A stretch of DNA of 64,000 nucleotides from Halalkalicoccus jeotgali B3 (GCF_000196895.1 NC_014299.1:1-64000); one strand, 5' to 3'. Shown: positions 9,201-17,346, counted from the stretch's first letter. The notes: generated by a model from the letters alone, not told the origin. Numbers and translations are program-made.

Positions 9201-10356
9201 AATAGAGCGATATCAGATATCGCCCGAGAATAAATGGCTACGTCATGATTACGAATCATTCGTAGAAGGTGATATCGTAATCCAAGTGTATCCTAATTAT
9301 ACGGAAGTTGATGAGAAGATACTCACTCGACAAACTGCAGACACACTTGTTGGAGCAATTGATACGAATGAACTCTATACGGCAAAATCTGTTCACACAA
9401 CGCTTCTGAACCACGACAAATACAACCTCTGGTTTGTTCTGTCGTTAATGAACAGTAGTGTTCTCCGCTACGTCTACCGCTCACGATCAGGTGAAGAGGG
9501 ACGCACCTTTGCACAGGTTCGGATTCATGAACTTCGCGACCTGCCAATTAGACGAATCGATTTCGAATTAGCTCCAGACGATCGACAGAACCAACTCTCT
9601 GAACTATATGAAAAATTCGATTCAAATATTTCTAAGGAAAATACTCTCCAGATACGAACTCAACGGATCAATCAAGTTGTACTACATGACTTCTTGAGTC
9701 TTCTCGCACGAAAGCGATCGACATATACAGACCGTCGCTACGGATACAATCTCAATCTTCTCGACTACCTCGGTAACTATGCCGACGGCCCAGCGCTTCC
9801 CGACATCGGCCTCTTCCAACCCACCGGCGAGAACGTCCTCGACGCCACTACCGAGGATTATGAGAAGTTCCAAATGTTCCAGATCGACGAGAAGCTCCAG
9901 GTCGAACGCGCCCGCGTGAAACGCGACGGGTCGACCGTCACCATCGAGGCGACAGCGCGCTACAAGCCCGTGGATGAAGACACGTTCGAGACAGGATCCT
10001 ATGGCTACACAGAGACAGACTTCCTTGAGGCATTCACGCTTACAGACCTGAGTGATAAGGAGGCGGCGCTCATTGAGGCGTTCGTTCCTATTGCTGTCGA
10101 CGAGGAGATTGGAGGGTTCCGGGACAACGCGACGAAGAACAATTCCCTCGTGGACCGGTTGAAGGCGATGATCCTACCGGATCCGGACGCAGTCGCAGAC
10201 GACCTTGACCGCTACGTAGAGACAAAAAAACGCGCCGACGAACTCGACGCAAAGATCGAGAAGACCGACAGGCTCATCGACGAGATCGTCTACGACCTCT
10301 ACGACCTGACCGACGAGGAGATTGAAATTGTCGAGTCCGCAGTCGCTGATGACTGA
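6205..10356 (+). CDS. Nuclease-methyltransferase of a restriction/DISARM/BREX-like system
   Basis: A 1383-aa protein with the layout of PglX, DrmMI and type IIG enzymes. Residues ~60-190 carry a PD-(D/E)xK-like nuclease signature, PD at 92-93 and D125-A-K127 in AVADAKRW. The centre has an N6-adenine methyltransferase: SAM motif DPAMGSGHF (538-546), a downstream DLNPLATELAKVSLWL, and the catalytic NPPY (792-795). The C-terminal third should include target recognition, ending in a coiled helix bundle. The product would methylate self DNA and, with the downstream SNF2 motor, attack unmodified DNA. An in-frame TTG at 6196 is an alternative start. No PglZ, DrmA, DrmB or PLD gene is visible, so it is not a full BREX or DISARM set. 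Confidence 0.88.
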   Translation: METALSYRTNRGLFSNYYLDEHLPETEEWDEISEAELREAYEEISELWNREKELAPDRNESQLEQKFIRPMFQRLGIPFEVEETVEQGQRRPDYGFFESDKAAENAFKRRNEGGDFYEYAIAVADAKRWGRKLDTRGKKKRDYENPSHQIDQYLRKTSTRWGVLTNGQKWRLYYRPTSHKLDSYYEIDLPTILEKGDLEDFKYFYLFFHHEAFLEDASGDSFLDDVFHESNVFAQELGEDLQDNIYDAIKVLSEGFLQYPENDLNEDDLDLIHDSSLIYLYRLIFVLYAESEGRDLLNTDNEFYEQFYSLNSLKQEIAEEFDSGNSKYRNWQDNLWSQLKELFELIDQGSKSHDIPPADLYIPAYNGGLFRTHPDTGDSREARFLATYKVGDAYLARVIELLTRSQDSNGGGKIFVDYSSLDVRHLGSIYEGLLEYQLNVADEPLALSDGEYVIPDEGGNIVVEEGEIYLTTDSGERKATGSYYTPEYVVEYIVENTLGPLIDDIYEDLLARDPFDKEGGGQFAQDFAERVFNLKILDPAMGSGHFLTNSVNYLARQIIEAQQRQDEQMDEKTTDEHRDINWARRKVAQRCIYGVDLNPLATELAKVSLWLRTLAAEQPLAFLDHHLKTGNSLVGSDIENVLANSNDEPIDGQLTLEQSFAHTRQQALEHVMDRFQDLLSIDNETLEDAKKMEDVYDEVRDDPLYQHLLAMVNVHTAKQYGLDVPSDADKRMAEALRSDSWDNIEGQDWFKSAQSMAAEESFFHWELEFPVAFYKTDGTRIEGSGFDAIIGNPPYGDILDETAKRYCRKQGIGFESERADVFTAFVALPEHILSIGGAWSYIIPNTPLKGKQYQEFRRSNSQRYTIQEIVDFGDSYVFDEEVFTMIVSALNEEPMDTYAGSLVEGDSSSIYDQPLSLSIEPATANPWRVIDKIEAKITGSETTLELEPAICTCHDAGIDYKVSGQGWQNRGKGTSISDLIMYEGEKESEMDHRYVGGGEIERYQISPENKWLRHDYESFVEGDIVIQVYPNYTEVDEKILTRQTADTLVGAIDTNELYTAKSVHTTLLNHDKYNLWFVLSLMNSSVLRYVYRSRSGEEGRTFAQVRIHELRDLPIRRIDFELAPDDRQNQLSELYEKFDSNISKENTLQIRTQRINQVVLHDFLSLLARKRSTYTDRRYGYNLNLLDYLGNYADGPALPDIGLFQPTGENVLDATTEDYEKFQMFQIDEKLQVERARVKRDGSTVTIEATARYKPVDEDTFETGSYGYTETDFLEAFTLTDLSDKEAALIEAFVPIAVDEEIGGFRDNATKNNSLVDRLKAMILPDPDAVADDLDRYVETKKRADELDAKIEKTDRLIDEIVYDLYDLTDEEIEIVESAVADD

Positions 10357-13291
10357 TTACGCAGTCGGCGACCACGTCAAGTTCGCCGGCGGACAGGGCG
10401 AAATCACGAAAATCGAGGACCGCCCGAATGGAGGTCAACTCCTCCATGTCTATACCACAGAGGGACAGCTCCGAAAACTCCCGGGTGGCTTACCCCATAT
10501 CGAACGAATCGACTCCATCGTTGACCGACTCGCAGCCAAGCAGGTTGACGACCCGCTCCACCACGATCTCCGAGAGCATGCGACTCGTCTCGACCTTGCC
10601 TATCGATACGACCGCTTCCTCTCCCTGACAAACAACCGTATCGAGATCGAGCCCTATCAGGTCCAAGCCGCCTACGAGATCCTGAACTCCTACGACCACC
10701 GCTATCTCGTCGGCGACGAGGTCGGCCTCGGAAAGACTATCGAGGCCGGGATCGTTATCGAGGAGCTCATCGCCCGAGGACGTGCTGAACGGGTACTTAT
10801 CGTTGCCCCCGCACCGCTGGCCGTCCAGTGGCAAGAGGAACTCCGCGAGAAGTTCGACCGGAATTTCGTCCTTTATGATCGTAACACCGTTCAGGCGTAT
10901 CGTCAGTCACATCCGAACCAGAACGTCTGGCAACAGGAAGACCGTATCATCACGTCGATCGACTTCGCCAAACAGGACGACGTACTTGAGGCTCTACGAA
11001 ATCTCGAAGAGGAGTGGGACATCGCTGTGTTCGATGAGGCGCACCATCTGACGGCTCGCCGGTCGAGCGACGACTCAACTGAGCGCACACAACGCTATAT
11101 GGTCGGCGAGGCCGTCGCGAACAATTCCGATGCACTCCTGTTGCTTACCGGGACGCCACACAAAGGAAAATCCGACCAGTTCTATCACCTTGTTAGCCTC
11201 CTCGATCCGTATCGGTTCAGCCACGAATCCCAGATCACCCCCGAAGGCTTGGAGGACCTGATGATTCGCCGACTCAAAGACGATATGTACGAGACCGATG
11301 GGACTCGGATGTTCCCTGAGAAGAACATCGAAGCACTTCCTGTCGAAATGACTCCCGAGGAGCGTGAGCTCTACAACAACGTTACAGAGTACATCCGCGA
11401 GTACTACAACCTCGCACAAAACGAGGAGAACCAGGCCGCCGGCTTCACGATGGTCATCTATCAGAAACGGCTCGTCTCGAGCATTCACGCTATCCGGAAA
11501 TCACTCGAAAATCGGATGCGTGCGATTCAAAACGACGCTGTCGCCGAGGATCTGCCGGACGACGTACAGGAACTCATCCCGCGCTACAGTACGGAGCCCG
11601 AGACGCTCACCGACGCCGAACGTGCTCGCGTTGAGGAGGCCCTTGAACACGTTACGATCACGCTCAATCGATCACAGATAGATGCGGAACTCGGACGCGT
11701 CAAGCAGCTCTGGCGGCAGGCAAAGGCGATCGAGACCGATTCCAAGGCGGAACTTCTCCGGGAATTTGTCGAGCGTATCCTCGCCGAGGACCCCGACGAG
11801 AAGATCCTGATCTTCACTGAGTACACGGATACGCTCAAATATCTGCGTGATACCGTCTTCCCAGAGCACGATATCGCGCAGGTGTACGGCGATCTCGAAC
11901 AAGAGCGTCGGCGTCGAGAGATGGAGAAGTTCGAGAACGAAGCGAACCTAATGTTAGCAACCGACGCCGCACAGGAGGGTCTCAACCTCCAGTTCGCCCA
12001 CATCATGGTGAACTACGACCTACCATGGAATCCGATTCGGATCGATCAGCGAATGGGTCGACTCCATCGCTATGGGCAGGATCGGACCGTTGAGATACGC
12101 AACCTCTTCTTCGATAACACGCGAGAAAGCGATATTCTCGAACTCCTCCTCGAGAAGACCGATCAGATTGAGGCCGATCTCGGGATGCGATCGGACGTGC
12201 TTGGCCGGATTCTCGAGAATGTCGACCTCGACGAGACGATCATGGCCGCTATCGCCGAAGGCCGACCGACTGAAGAGGTAGTTGCCGACATCGAAGCAAC
12301 GATCGAAGAGCGAAAGGAAGCGCTCGAAACGGTCGAAAACGACTTTCTCATCCGCGATCGGTTCGATCTCTCTGATGAAGATCGAGAAATCTTAGAAATC
12401 ATCGAGCGAAGTCGCCACGGCGAGGTAGGTGAAGCTGATATTGAAGCGCTCGTCCGGGAATTCTTCGACGAGTTCGGTGGGACGATCAAAGGAGTACGTC
12501 CAGGACCTGCTCGATCGAGTGGTGATATCTTCCGACTTGAGGTCCCAAACGTCCTCACCGGAGACCAAATCAAGAGCCACTACGACACGGCAACGTTCAC
12601 GAAAGACGTCGCGATGGAAGAAGACGAGGTCGACTTCATCGCACTCGATCATCCGCTAGTCCAGTCACTCATCGACTACTGTCTCGATTCGAACCGTGTC
12701 CAGGGCCAAATCGCCGTGAAAGTAGCGTCGAACCCCGAGGTGACATCGGGGATTCTGTTCAACTATCGGCTTGGATACGTTTCGGGTACAGGTGATGCGA
12801 TCACTGAAAAGTTCGTTAGGCTGTATGCGACGCGTGAAGGGACGATCACAGCAGAGATACCAGAATTCGTAGAAACGCTGTCGCCGAACGATAGCGTCGT
12901 TAATTCGTGCACAACCCTTGATCAACTTGCATCGAAAGCATCTCAACTCCACGATGTAGCCGAAGCGAGAGCGTGGGACGAGGTCGAATCGTTTGCGGAT
13001 GAAGCTCGAACCGAGCGGGAACGAGAGATCGGTATCAAACGCGAGCACGCCGAGCGTTACTTTACTGATCAGATTGAGGAGTGGGAAGAGCGCCTTGAGA
13101 CATATCAGCAGCGTGCTGAGCAGGGAACCGATATGAGTGCGCCGATCGGGAACGCCCAGCGTGAACTCGAACAGCTCCGACGACAACGAGACAAGGAATT
13201 GAGCCAGCTCGAAGAGGAGCAGCACGTCACACCAGAAGAGCCAGAGTTAGTCACCGCTGCGTTTGTAATTTCTCCAGAAATGAGATGGTAA
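10349..13291 (+). CDS. SNF2-family helicase of the defence cassette (DrmD/HepA-like)
   Basis: A 980-aa superfamily-2 ATPase whose ATG overlaps the methyltransferase stop by 8 bp. Walker A is GDEVGLGKT (122-130), Walker B DEAHH (229-233), followed by LLTGTPHKG. The second RecA lobe carries TDAAQEGLNLQ (~538-548) and the arginine-finger motif QRMGRLHRYGQ (~567-577). The last 300 residues are charged and coiled. HepA/RapA-like and DrmD proteins share this plan and translocate on double-stranded DNA without strand separation. Overlap implies a fixed ratio with the methyltransferase; the pair resembles a split type ISP enzyme in which motor and nuclease-methylase are separate chains. Confidence 0.9.
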   Translation: MTDYAVGDHVKFAGGQGEITKIEDRPNGGQLLHVYTTEGQLRKLPGGLPHIERIDSIVDRLAAKQVDDPLHHDLREHATRLDLAYRYDRFLSLTNNRIEIEPYQVQAAYEILNSYDHRYLVGDEVGLGKTIEAGIVIEELIARGRAERVLIVAPAPLAVQWQEELREKFDRNFVLYDRNTVQAYRQSHPNQNVWQQEDRIITSIDFAKQDDVLEALRNLEEEWDIAVFDEAHHLTARRSSDDSTERTQRYMVGEAVANNSDALLLLTGTPHKGKSDQFYHLVSLLDPYRFSHESQITPEGLEDLMIRRLKDDMYETDGTRMFPEKNIEALPVEMTPEERELYNNVTEYIREYYNLAQNEENQAAGFTMVIYQKRLVSSIHAIRKSLENRMRAIQNDAVAEDLPDDVQELIPRYSTEPETLTDAERARVEEALEHVTITLNRSQIDAELGRVKQLWRQAKAIETDSKAELLREFVERILAEDPDEKILIFTEYTDTLKYLRDTVFPEHDIAQVYGDLEQERRRREMEKFENEANLMLATDAAQEGLNLQFAHIMVNYDLPWNPIRIDQRMGRLHRYGQDRTVEIRNLFFDNTRESDILELLLEKTDQIEADLGMRSDVLGRILENVDLDETIMAAIAEGRPTEEVVADIEATIEERKEALETVENDFLIRDRFDLSDEDREILEIIERSRHGEVGEADIEALVREFFDEFGGTIKGVRPGPARSSGDIFRLEVPNVLTGDQIKSHYDTATFTKDVAMEEDEVDFIALDHPLVQSLIDYCLDSNRVQGQIAVKVASNPEVTSGILFNYRLGYVSGTGDAITEKFVRLYATREGTITAEIPEFVETLSPNDSVVNSCTTLDQLASKASQLHDVAEARAWDEVESFADEARTEREREIGIKREHAERYFTDQIEEWEERLETYQQRAEQGTDMSAPIGNAQRELEQLRRQRDKELSQLEEEQHVTPEEPELVTAAFVISPEMRW

Positions 13292-13512
13292 GGAGGAGAC
13301 GACCCTAGGCCAGACGTAGGCCCGAATCAAAATATCGCGACAAGAAGCCTATTAGTCAGTCACTCCGCTTTGCCTCGTTGTTACACTCCCGACAGTCCGA
13401 GTTAGTTAACGCCATTAAAGAGGAGTGTTTGTTCATTGTGTTTCTCTTCCTCTTTCCCTTCTAAATGGGGAGAAATATTAAGTATAACGAGCGTATGTGT
13501 CCACGTGGAACG

Positions 13513-13971
13513 ATGACACCGACGATCAACCTGGATGAGGAATTGCACAGAGAGCTCGCTAGTTATGGGAATAGAGATGAATCGTACAACACTATCCTAG
13601 CACGCATTCTCAATCATGTTGACGAAGAAGAAGCGCAAAGAGACAGAATGAATCGAAATACTACGTTTGAAACCGACGAGGAAGAGGAGAGTTCGAGTAA
13701 CCCTGCTGTTGAACAATTAGACGACGGGACGGAAGTCCGATTCAAGATTGAGCGCGGAGAGTACGCAGGAGAAGAAAGAACGGGGATCGTAAGAGGAGGG
13801 CGGATTGAATATAATGGGAGTACGTGGAGCCCTACAGGCATGGCCCGCGAAGCGGATCACGATATTCGCGGTTCTGACGCTCGTAATAGTGGGTCGTATA
13901 GCGGCCCACGAGAGGTTAAGTATCAGGACGCGAACGGACAATGGGTGCCCATCCAAACAGCGTTGGAGTAA
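13513..13971 (+). CDS. RHH-type protein with a RAMA-like domain
   Basis: A 152-aa protein. Residues 1-35 resemble short RHH-type haloarchaeal domains (TINLDEELHRELASYGNRDE). After an acidic linker, residues ~75-150 have a RAMA-like pattern: RFKIERGEYAGEERTGIV, then a GRIEYNGSTWSPTGMARE core, and a terminal NGQWVPI. RAMA domains occur with restriction-modification genes and are proposed readers of modified DNA. It follows the helicase by 221 bp with its own TATA-type box (AATATTAAGTATA, ~13476-13488). An in-frame ATG at 13498 is also possible. A modification-sensing role in the same defence unit is inferred. Confidence 0.6.
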   Translation: MTPTINLDEELHRELASYGNRDESYNTILARILNHVDEEEAQRDRMNRNTTFETDEEEESSSNPAVEQLDDGTEVRFKIERGEYAGEERTGIVRGGRIEYNGSTWSPTGMAREADHDIRGSDARNSGSYSGPREVKYQDANGQWVPIQTALE

Positions 13972-13979
13972 CTTCAACG

Positions 13980-14108
13980 TCAGCGCTTGACGATTCGGCG
14001 AATCGTCGAGTAGAGAACGCTGGTCTGGTTCTCGATCGTCCGATACGAGTGGCCCGCGTCGCGTAGGTCGATCCCCTCTAAAACTGTTGAGAACTCCTCG
14101 CCGGGGAC
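13980..14108 (-). pseudogene. HTH fragment resembling a resolvase or transposase tail
   Basis: Between in-frame stops lies an open stretch reading EEFSTVLEGIDLRDAGHS, then YRTIENQTSVLYSTIRRIVK. This looks like the C-terminal helix-turn-helix of resolvase or transposase proteins. It has no start codon and is cut by a TGA at 14109-14111, so it is probably the relic of an old mobile element just after the defence cassette. Confidence 0.35.
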
Positions 14109-14161
14109 TCAGTATTGACCAGTGCTGTATCGCTCCTTTATAATCAAGAACGAGTATAGAG

Positions 14162-14527
14162 TTAGGACTCAACCTCTACTGGATACCAAAGTTGGGTAGC
14201 ATTGTCCACGTAGCCGAGTTCTTTGAGGTCCCACATCTTTGATCGAATGTCGACCCGCTCGTCGTTCCACCCATCAGGTTGCTGAAAATTATCGTACGGG
14301 GTTTCATTGTCTTCCGCTAGCGTCTCATGATAGACTCGAAGAGCGTGACGAGGATTCGCTTTTACCGCCTCGTACACCATTCTGTGTTCCTCTGAGGGCA
14401 TTGGGGGACGCCCCTCGTCTCCGTGATCTTCCTCACGTTGTTCCTCATGGTCTAGCTCGGATATGGTTCGCATGAACGCTTCACGGTCTGATTCTACCTC
14501 CAGATCGTACGTTACTGTTACTTCCAT
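14162..14527 (-). CDS. Hypothetical acidic protein
   Basis: A 121-aa acidic protein of no recognised family. The first ~15 residues form a strand-like segment (MEVTVTYDLEVES), followed by a charged linker with HDGDEGRPP-like composition. A helical region with EEHRMVYEAVKANP and a final DLKELGYVDNATQLWYPVEV, which could be a winged-helix tail, complete it. It is transcribed from an A/T-rich promoter region (14528-14600). Function unknown. Confidence 0.6.
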   Translation of the reverse strand: MEVTVTYDLEVESDREAFMRTISELDHEEQREEDHGDEGRPPMPSEEHRMVYEAVKANPRHALRVYHETLAEDNETPYDNFQQPDGWNDERVDIRSKMWDLKELGYVDNATQLWYPVEVES

Positions 14528-14762
14528 TATCGTCTATTACCTACTGTAGTCTATTGTAGAGTCTATAGACATTAATACTTTCCTAGTATCTACTGTAGCT
14601 TCCTATGTGATCTAGAAGCTGCTTCTGTAGACGCTGTGGTGGGAAATAATAGTTGTAGCTTGGCAATTGTCGGCTGTATCTGCTTCTCATCGATAAAATA
14701 TCCCCCGACGCTTTGCTGCGTTGCTCAAGAACGATACTCGCTACTCTATCGAAGGATGATCT

Positions 14763-15320
14763 TCATCGGAGCGCGCACCCCTCGGCGTGGAACTCCGAGC
14801 GCTCTACGTCTCCACGGCGGAGCGACTCCCGGCCACAGTCCTCGCACCTGTAGTACGTTGCGCCACCCTGTTCCGGCGGCTCGAGGTGCGGGCCGGTGAT
14901 TCGAGCCTCCTCACCAGCGTCGTCTTGTGTGGCGCTCTCGATCGCAACACCGCCGTCGGTCACGACCACGGCATCGTCGGCCGGTCGGTGCTCAACCGTC
15001 GAATCACCCAGCCCACGATACTGCTCGCGAGCGGCGATCATCAGCTCGACGTCCGTCTCCTCGTCGAGCTCGGGCACGTCGCGCTGGCCGAGTGCCATTT
15101 CGACGCGGCGCTGGTGCTTGCACGCGCCGTCCTGATACGTGTCGCTGGGACAGTCGCACGTCTCGGTGATTAGGCACACGCGGTACACTGAGCCGCTCTC
15201 GCTGTAGACGTCATACTCGCCGGGCTCGCCGGCGTGGCGGTCGATGCTCATGCTCTCGGTGGCGGCGCGGATCGTTCGCTTGTCGATACCTTCTTTCGTT
15301 GGCGTCGTGTTCGTGTTCAT
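14763..15320 (-). CDS. SWIM zinc-finger protein
   Basis: A 185-aa protein. A SWIM zinc finger (CxCx-n-CxH) is visible at ~54-70: CDCPSDTYQDGACKHQRRVE. A second zinc site near the C-terminus (CEDCGRESLRR...EFHAEGC, ~160-183) resembles a C2HC or ribbon module. SWIM proteins bind nucleic acids or protein partners and are common on haloarchaeal mobile DNA. The role here is unknown. It is preceded by an unusual structured leader (15335-15401), so translation may be controlled. Confidence 0.8.
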   Translation of the reverse strand: MNTNTTPTKEGIDKRTIRAATESMSIDRHAGEPGEYDVYSESGSVYRVCLITETCDCPSDTYQDGACKHQRRVEMALGQRDVPELDEETDVELMIAAREQYRGLGDSTVEHRPADDAVVVTDGGVAIESATQDDAGEEARITGPHLEPPEQGGATYYRCEDCGRESLRRGDVERSEFHAEGCALR

Positions 15321-15334
15321 GGGTTTCCTGATCC

Positions 15335-15401
15335 AGAGAAACCCGGCCTCGGTGCTGATGACACCGGGGCGACTTTTCGCCCGATAGCACCGGGTTTCTC
15401 T
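15335..15401 (-). promoter_or_regulatory. Structured 5' leader upstream of the SWIM gene
   Basis: On the minus strand the leader can fold into one long hairpin: arms 15386-15401 and 15335-15356 pair over 16 bp, with extra bases CCTC plus neighbours bulged in the second arm. A nested hairpin (GGGCG 15367-15371 with CGCCC 15378-15382) fills the loop. A TATA-rich segment (15401-15425) lies just upstream, so this would be near the RNA 5' end, ending 14 nt before the ATG at 15320. Long leaders are rare in haloarchaea. It may be a translational switch or protein-binding site, or a DNA operator. Confidence 0.6.
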
Positions 15402-15501
15402 ATCTATACTTACTATCTATAAACCCATAAACCTATGCATTAATGTTTGAGTGCTTGTATGTATACATAGATTTATGTAGATGAGAATAGTATAGAAGTA
15501 T

Positions 15502-15645
15502 ATGGCACAGAGCCAAACGGCCAGTATGGCCCGGACCAGTATCAGCGTCTCCGAAAAGCTCGCCGACGAACTCTATGACCGCAAGAAGCGTGGCGAGAGC
15601 TACGAAGACGTAATTTGGCGACTCATCGAGGAGAGCGAAGAATGA
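15502..15645 (+). CDS. RHH/antitoxin-like small protein
   Basis: A 47-aa protein with TSISVSEKLADELYDRKKRG, a strand then helix, and SYEDVIWRLIEE, typical of haloarchaeal short VapB/DUF7557-like or RHH proteins. A TATA-like segment (GATTTATGTAG) lies about 30 bp upstream. Its stop overlaps the next ATG (ATGA), so the following small frame is probably co-translated. It may be an antitoxin that lost its toxin, or a regulator. Confidence 0.7.
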   Translation: MAQSQTASMARTSISVSEKLADELYDRKKRGESYEDVIWRLIEESEE

Positions 15646-15848
15646 CCCCCGAGACCGACGGCCAGAACGGGCACGTTGTGCGTTCCATCCACGATGTTGT
15701 GAATGTAGATGTTCACAGGCTCGACGAGATGACCGGGGAGATGGAGCTTGGTGAGGATGCGTTACCGCGACGTCTCCGTACTGGACAATGGCTGGGTTCG
15801 GTGTGCTGGCGACGTAGACGATCCGGCAGATGGTGGGGCCGCCGTTGA
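15642..15848 (+). CDS. Small hypothetical protein, coupled start
   Basis: A 68-aa frame whose ATG overlaps the previous stop by 4 bp. The first ~45 residues (TPETDGQNGHVVRSIHDVVN, then a MTGEMELGED stretch) are acidic and natural, but the last 20 residues are arginine- and tryptophan-rich, suggesting a frame change near 15755. The continuation may be the 43-aa frame at 15757-15888. Confidence 0.4.
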   Translation: MTPETDGQNGHVVRSIHDVVNVDVHRLDEMTGEMELGEDALPRRLRTGQWLGSVCWRRRRSGRWWGRR

Positions 15849-15888
15849 TTACTACCCCCAGATTGGGTTGGAGCCGTGTACGCTGTAG
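15757..15888 (+). CDS. Small hypothetical protein in an overlapping frame
   Basis: A 43-aa frame beginning MRYRDVSVLDNGWVRCAGD and ending in YYPQIGLEPCTL. Its composition is typical for a halophile, unlike the overlapping end of the previous gene. GGTGAGG lies directly before the ATG. It may be a real downstream gene or the frameshifted end of the previous one. Confidence 0.45.
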   Translation: MRYRDVSVLDNGWVRCAGDVDDPADGGAAVDYYPQIGLEPCTL

Positions 15889-15909
15889 AACCGGAAAACG
15901 AAGGGTGAG

Positions 15910-16479
15910 CTACTCGGACGCCCCGAGTATCGCCTCAGCATATTCTTCGCGAGAGATAAACCCCGCCGAGCGGAGTTGGTCTAACTCATCGTCCGAGAGC
16001 GTCATTAGGTCCTGCTCGGCGAGCTCCTCCAGGGGATCGCCACGGTCGACAACGACCGAGAGATCCGTCCAACTCTCGCCGAGCATCTCGAGTGCGTTCA
16101 TGATCCCGGCGCGGACCATCAACTCAGCACGTCGTTCGGGGCGGCCTTGCTGGCTTTTGGCACCCGTTTCGAGGTATGGTAACTGCGATTCGATCACGAA
16201 CGCGAGAGTCACAAGATCGGAGAGACTGAGCGACTGCGTGTCCTCTTGGGCTGCAAATGAAGAGTCGTATTCGACGGCCTCTTTCAAGTCCTCGATCGGC
16301 AGCTCCTCAAGGATCAACGAAATGTCGGGGAGCCCGACATGCAACCGTTTGAGGATGTTACGCTTGTGGTACGACCTGAGCTGTTTCGTGAACTCCTCTT
16401 CGCGTTCGGCCTCAGACATACGTAGGAACTCGCGTTGAGTATCTGTCAAGAGCGAGTTCTGATCCGCGGATACGTCCAT
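15910..16479 (-). CDS. Hypothetical haloarchaeal protein
   Basis: A 189-aa acidic, mostly helical protein with no recognised family. Visible parts are an N-terminal SLLTDTQREFLRMSEAEREE helix, a central LILEELPIEDLKEAVEY segment, and a C-terminal SDDELDQLRSAGFISREEYA. The start at 16479 (MDVSADQ) is preferred to 16509 because the TATA-like sequence lies between them. It is convergent with the small genes at 15502-15888 and divergent from that at 16549. Confidence 0.65.
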   Translation of the reverse strand: MDVSADQNSLLTDTQREFLRMSEAEREEEFTKQLRSYHKRNILKRLHVGLPDISLILEELPIEDLKEAVEYDSSFAAQEDTQSLSLSDLVTLAFVIESQLPYLETGAKSQQGRPERRAELMVRAGIMNALEMLGESWTDLSVVVDRGDPLEELAEQDLMTLSDDELDQLRSAGFISREEYAEAILGASE

Positions 16480-16548
16480 CGTAAAAGAAAATACTTGACC
16501 CACATACAAAACATTAATGGTGGTGGCTGTATAACAATATCATGTATA

Positions 16549-16701
16549 GTGGAGATTACTACAATCGCAGTCTCGCCCGAAAACGCCGACGGGCTCCGAG
16601 CGGTTCGCGACGAGCGCAACCTCCGATCAATGGACGCCGCGCTTGAACAGCTGCTCGAGAAGGCATACGGTGAGACCCCGACCGCGGAGAGTACCAACTG
16701 A
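16549..16701 (+). CDS. VapB-like small protein, GTG start
   Basis: A 50-aa protein: ITTIAVSPENADGLRAVRDE is followed by a helix SMDAALEQLLEKAYGE, the usual strand-helix-helix of short haloarchaeal antitoxins/RHH proteins. The GTG start follows an A/T-rich promoter-like segment (CTGTATAACAATATC). Its stop overlaps the next ATG by 1 bp. Confidence 0.65.
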   Translation: MEITTIAVSPENADGLRAVRDERNLRSMDAALEQLLEKAYGETPTAESTN

Positions 16702-16928
16702 TGGCTCTCGCGGAAAAGGAACTGTGGCACGCACGAACGCGCTTTCCCTGGCAGGACCGCGTTCGTACGTCGAAGTTCGGCCCCGGAGCGAGGGCGATGA
16801 GTATTGAATGTGCTCCTACACTCTCCATGGTGATGAAGAGTAAAAGGTTTTCCTGTACTCATTTCCCGGGTCGTCAGATCGCCCTCTATCTGTATGAGTA
16901 CACACGACACGACCCCAACAACGACTGA
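16701..16928 (+). CDS. Small hypothetical protein after the VapB-like gene
   Basis: A 75-aa frame, started by TGATG coupling. It begins ALAEKELWHARTRFPWQD; composition is basic and unusual, and the last ~12 residues overlap the start of the next gene. The coupled position fits a toxin gene, but no toxin fold is visible and it may be decayed. Confidence 0.35.
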   Translation: MALAEKELWHARTRFPWQDRVRTSKFGPGARAMSIECAPTLSMVMKSKRFSCTHFPGRQIALYLYEYTRHDPNND

Positions 16929-17346
16929 ACTCAGTAACGCCAGCGACAACGACACCGACGGCAACGAGGCCGCCGAGACCGTTACGAAACGGCGCGTCGG
17001 CAAACTGCTCGGCGAGCAGCGCCGGCGGCTCTCGGACGATGTTATCCGCGATTACGATAAGATCAATTCCGACGGCCACAAGGTCAAGACGGTAAAGAAG
17101 CGCGACGCCGATGGGAAAAAATACGAGGCTGAGATCAACCTCTCACAGTTGTACAACCCGACACCGAGCACGACCTCGGACATCGACATTCTCGTGATTG
17201 AGGCGCGGATCAACGACGAAGCCGACGAGGGTGAGGTGCCGATCGAGAACCCGCACATCCCCGTGCATGACGGTGTCCTCGAGCGGGCCGAGAAGCGGCT
17301 CGACGACGAGGGCCTTACCCCGGCCTGGGGGGTGGTCACCGAATGA
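16894..17346 (+). CDS. Hypothetical acidic protein heading a small operon
   Basis: A 150-aa acidic protein with no recognised family. It has a Thr/Asp-rich tail (~1-28), a basic helical part with RRVGKLLGEQRRRLSDDVI, and a strand-rich C-terminal half (INLSQLYNPTPSTTSDIDIL and VIEARINDEADEG). Its stop overlaps the next ATG (ATGA). Position before an RHH coiled-coil gene and upstream of the conjugation-like module suggests a plasmid maintenance or transfer role, not demonstrated. Confidence 0.65.
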   Translation: MSTHDTTPTTTELSNASDNDTDGNEAAETVTKRRVGKLLGEQRRRLSDDVIRDYDKINSDGHKVKTVKKRDADGKKYEAEINLSQLYNPTPSTTSDIDILVIEARINDEADEGEVPIENPHIPVHDGVLERAEKRLDDEGLTPAWGVVTE

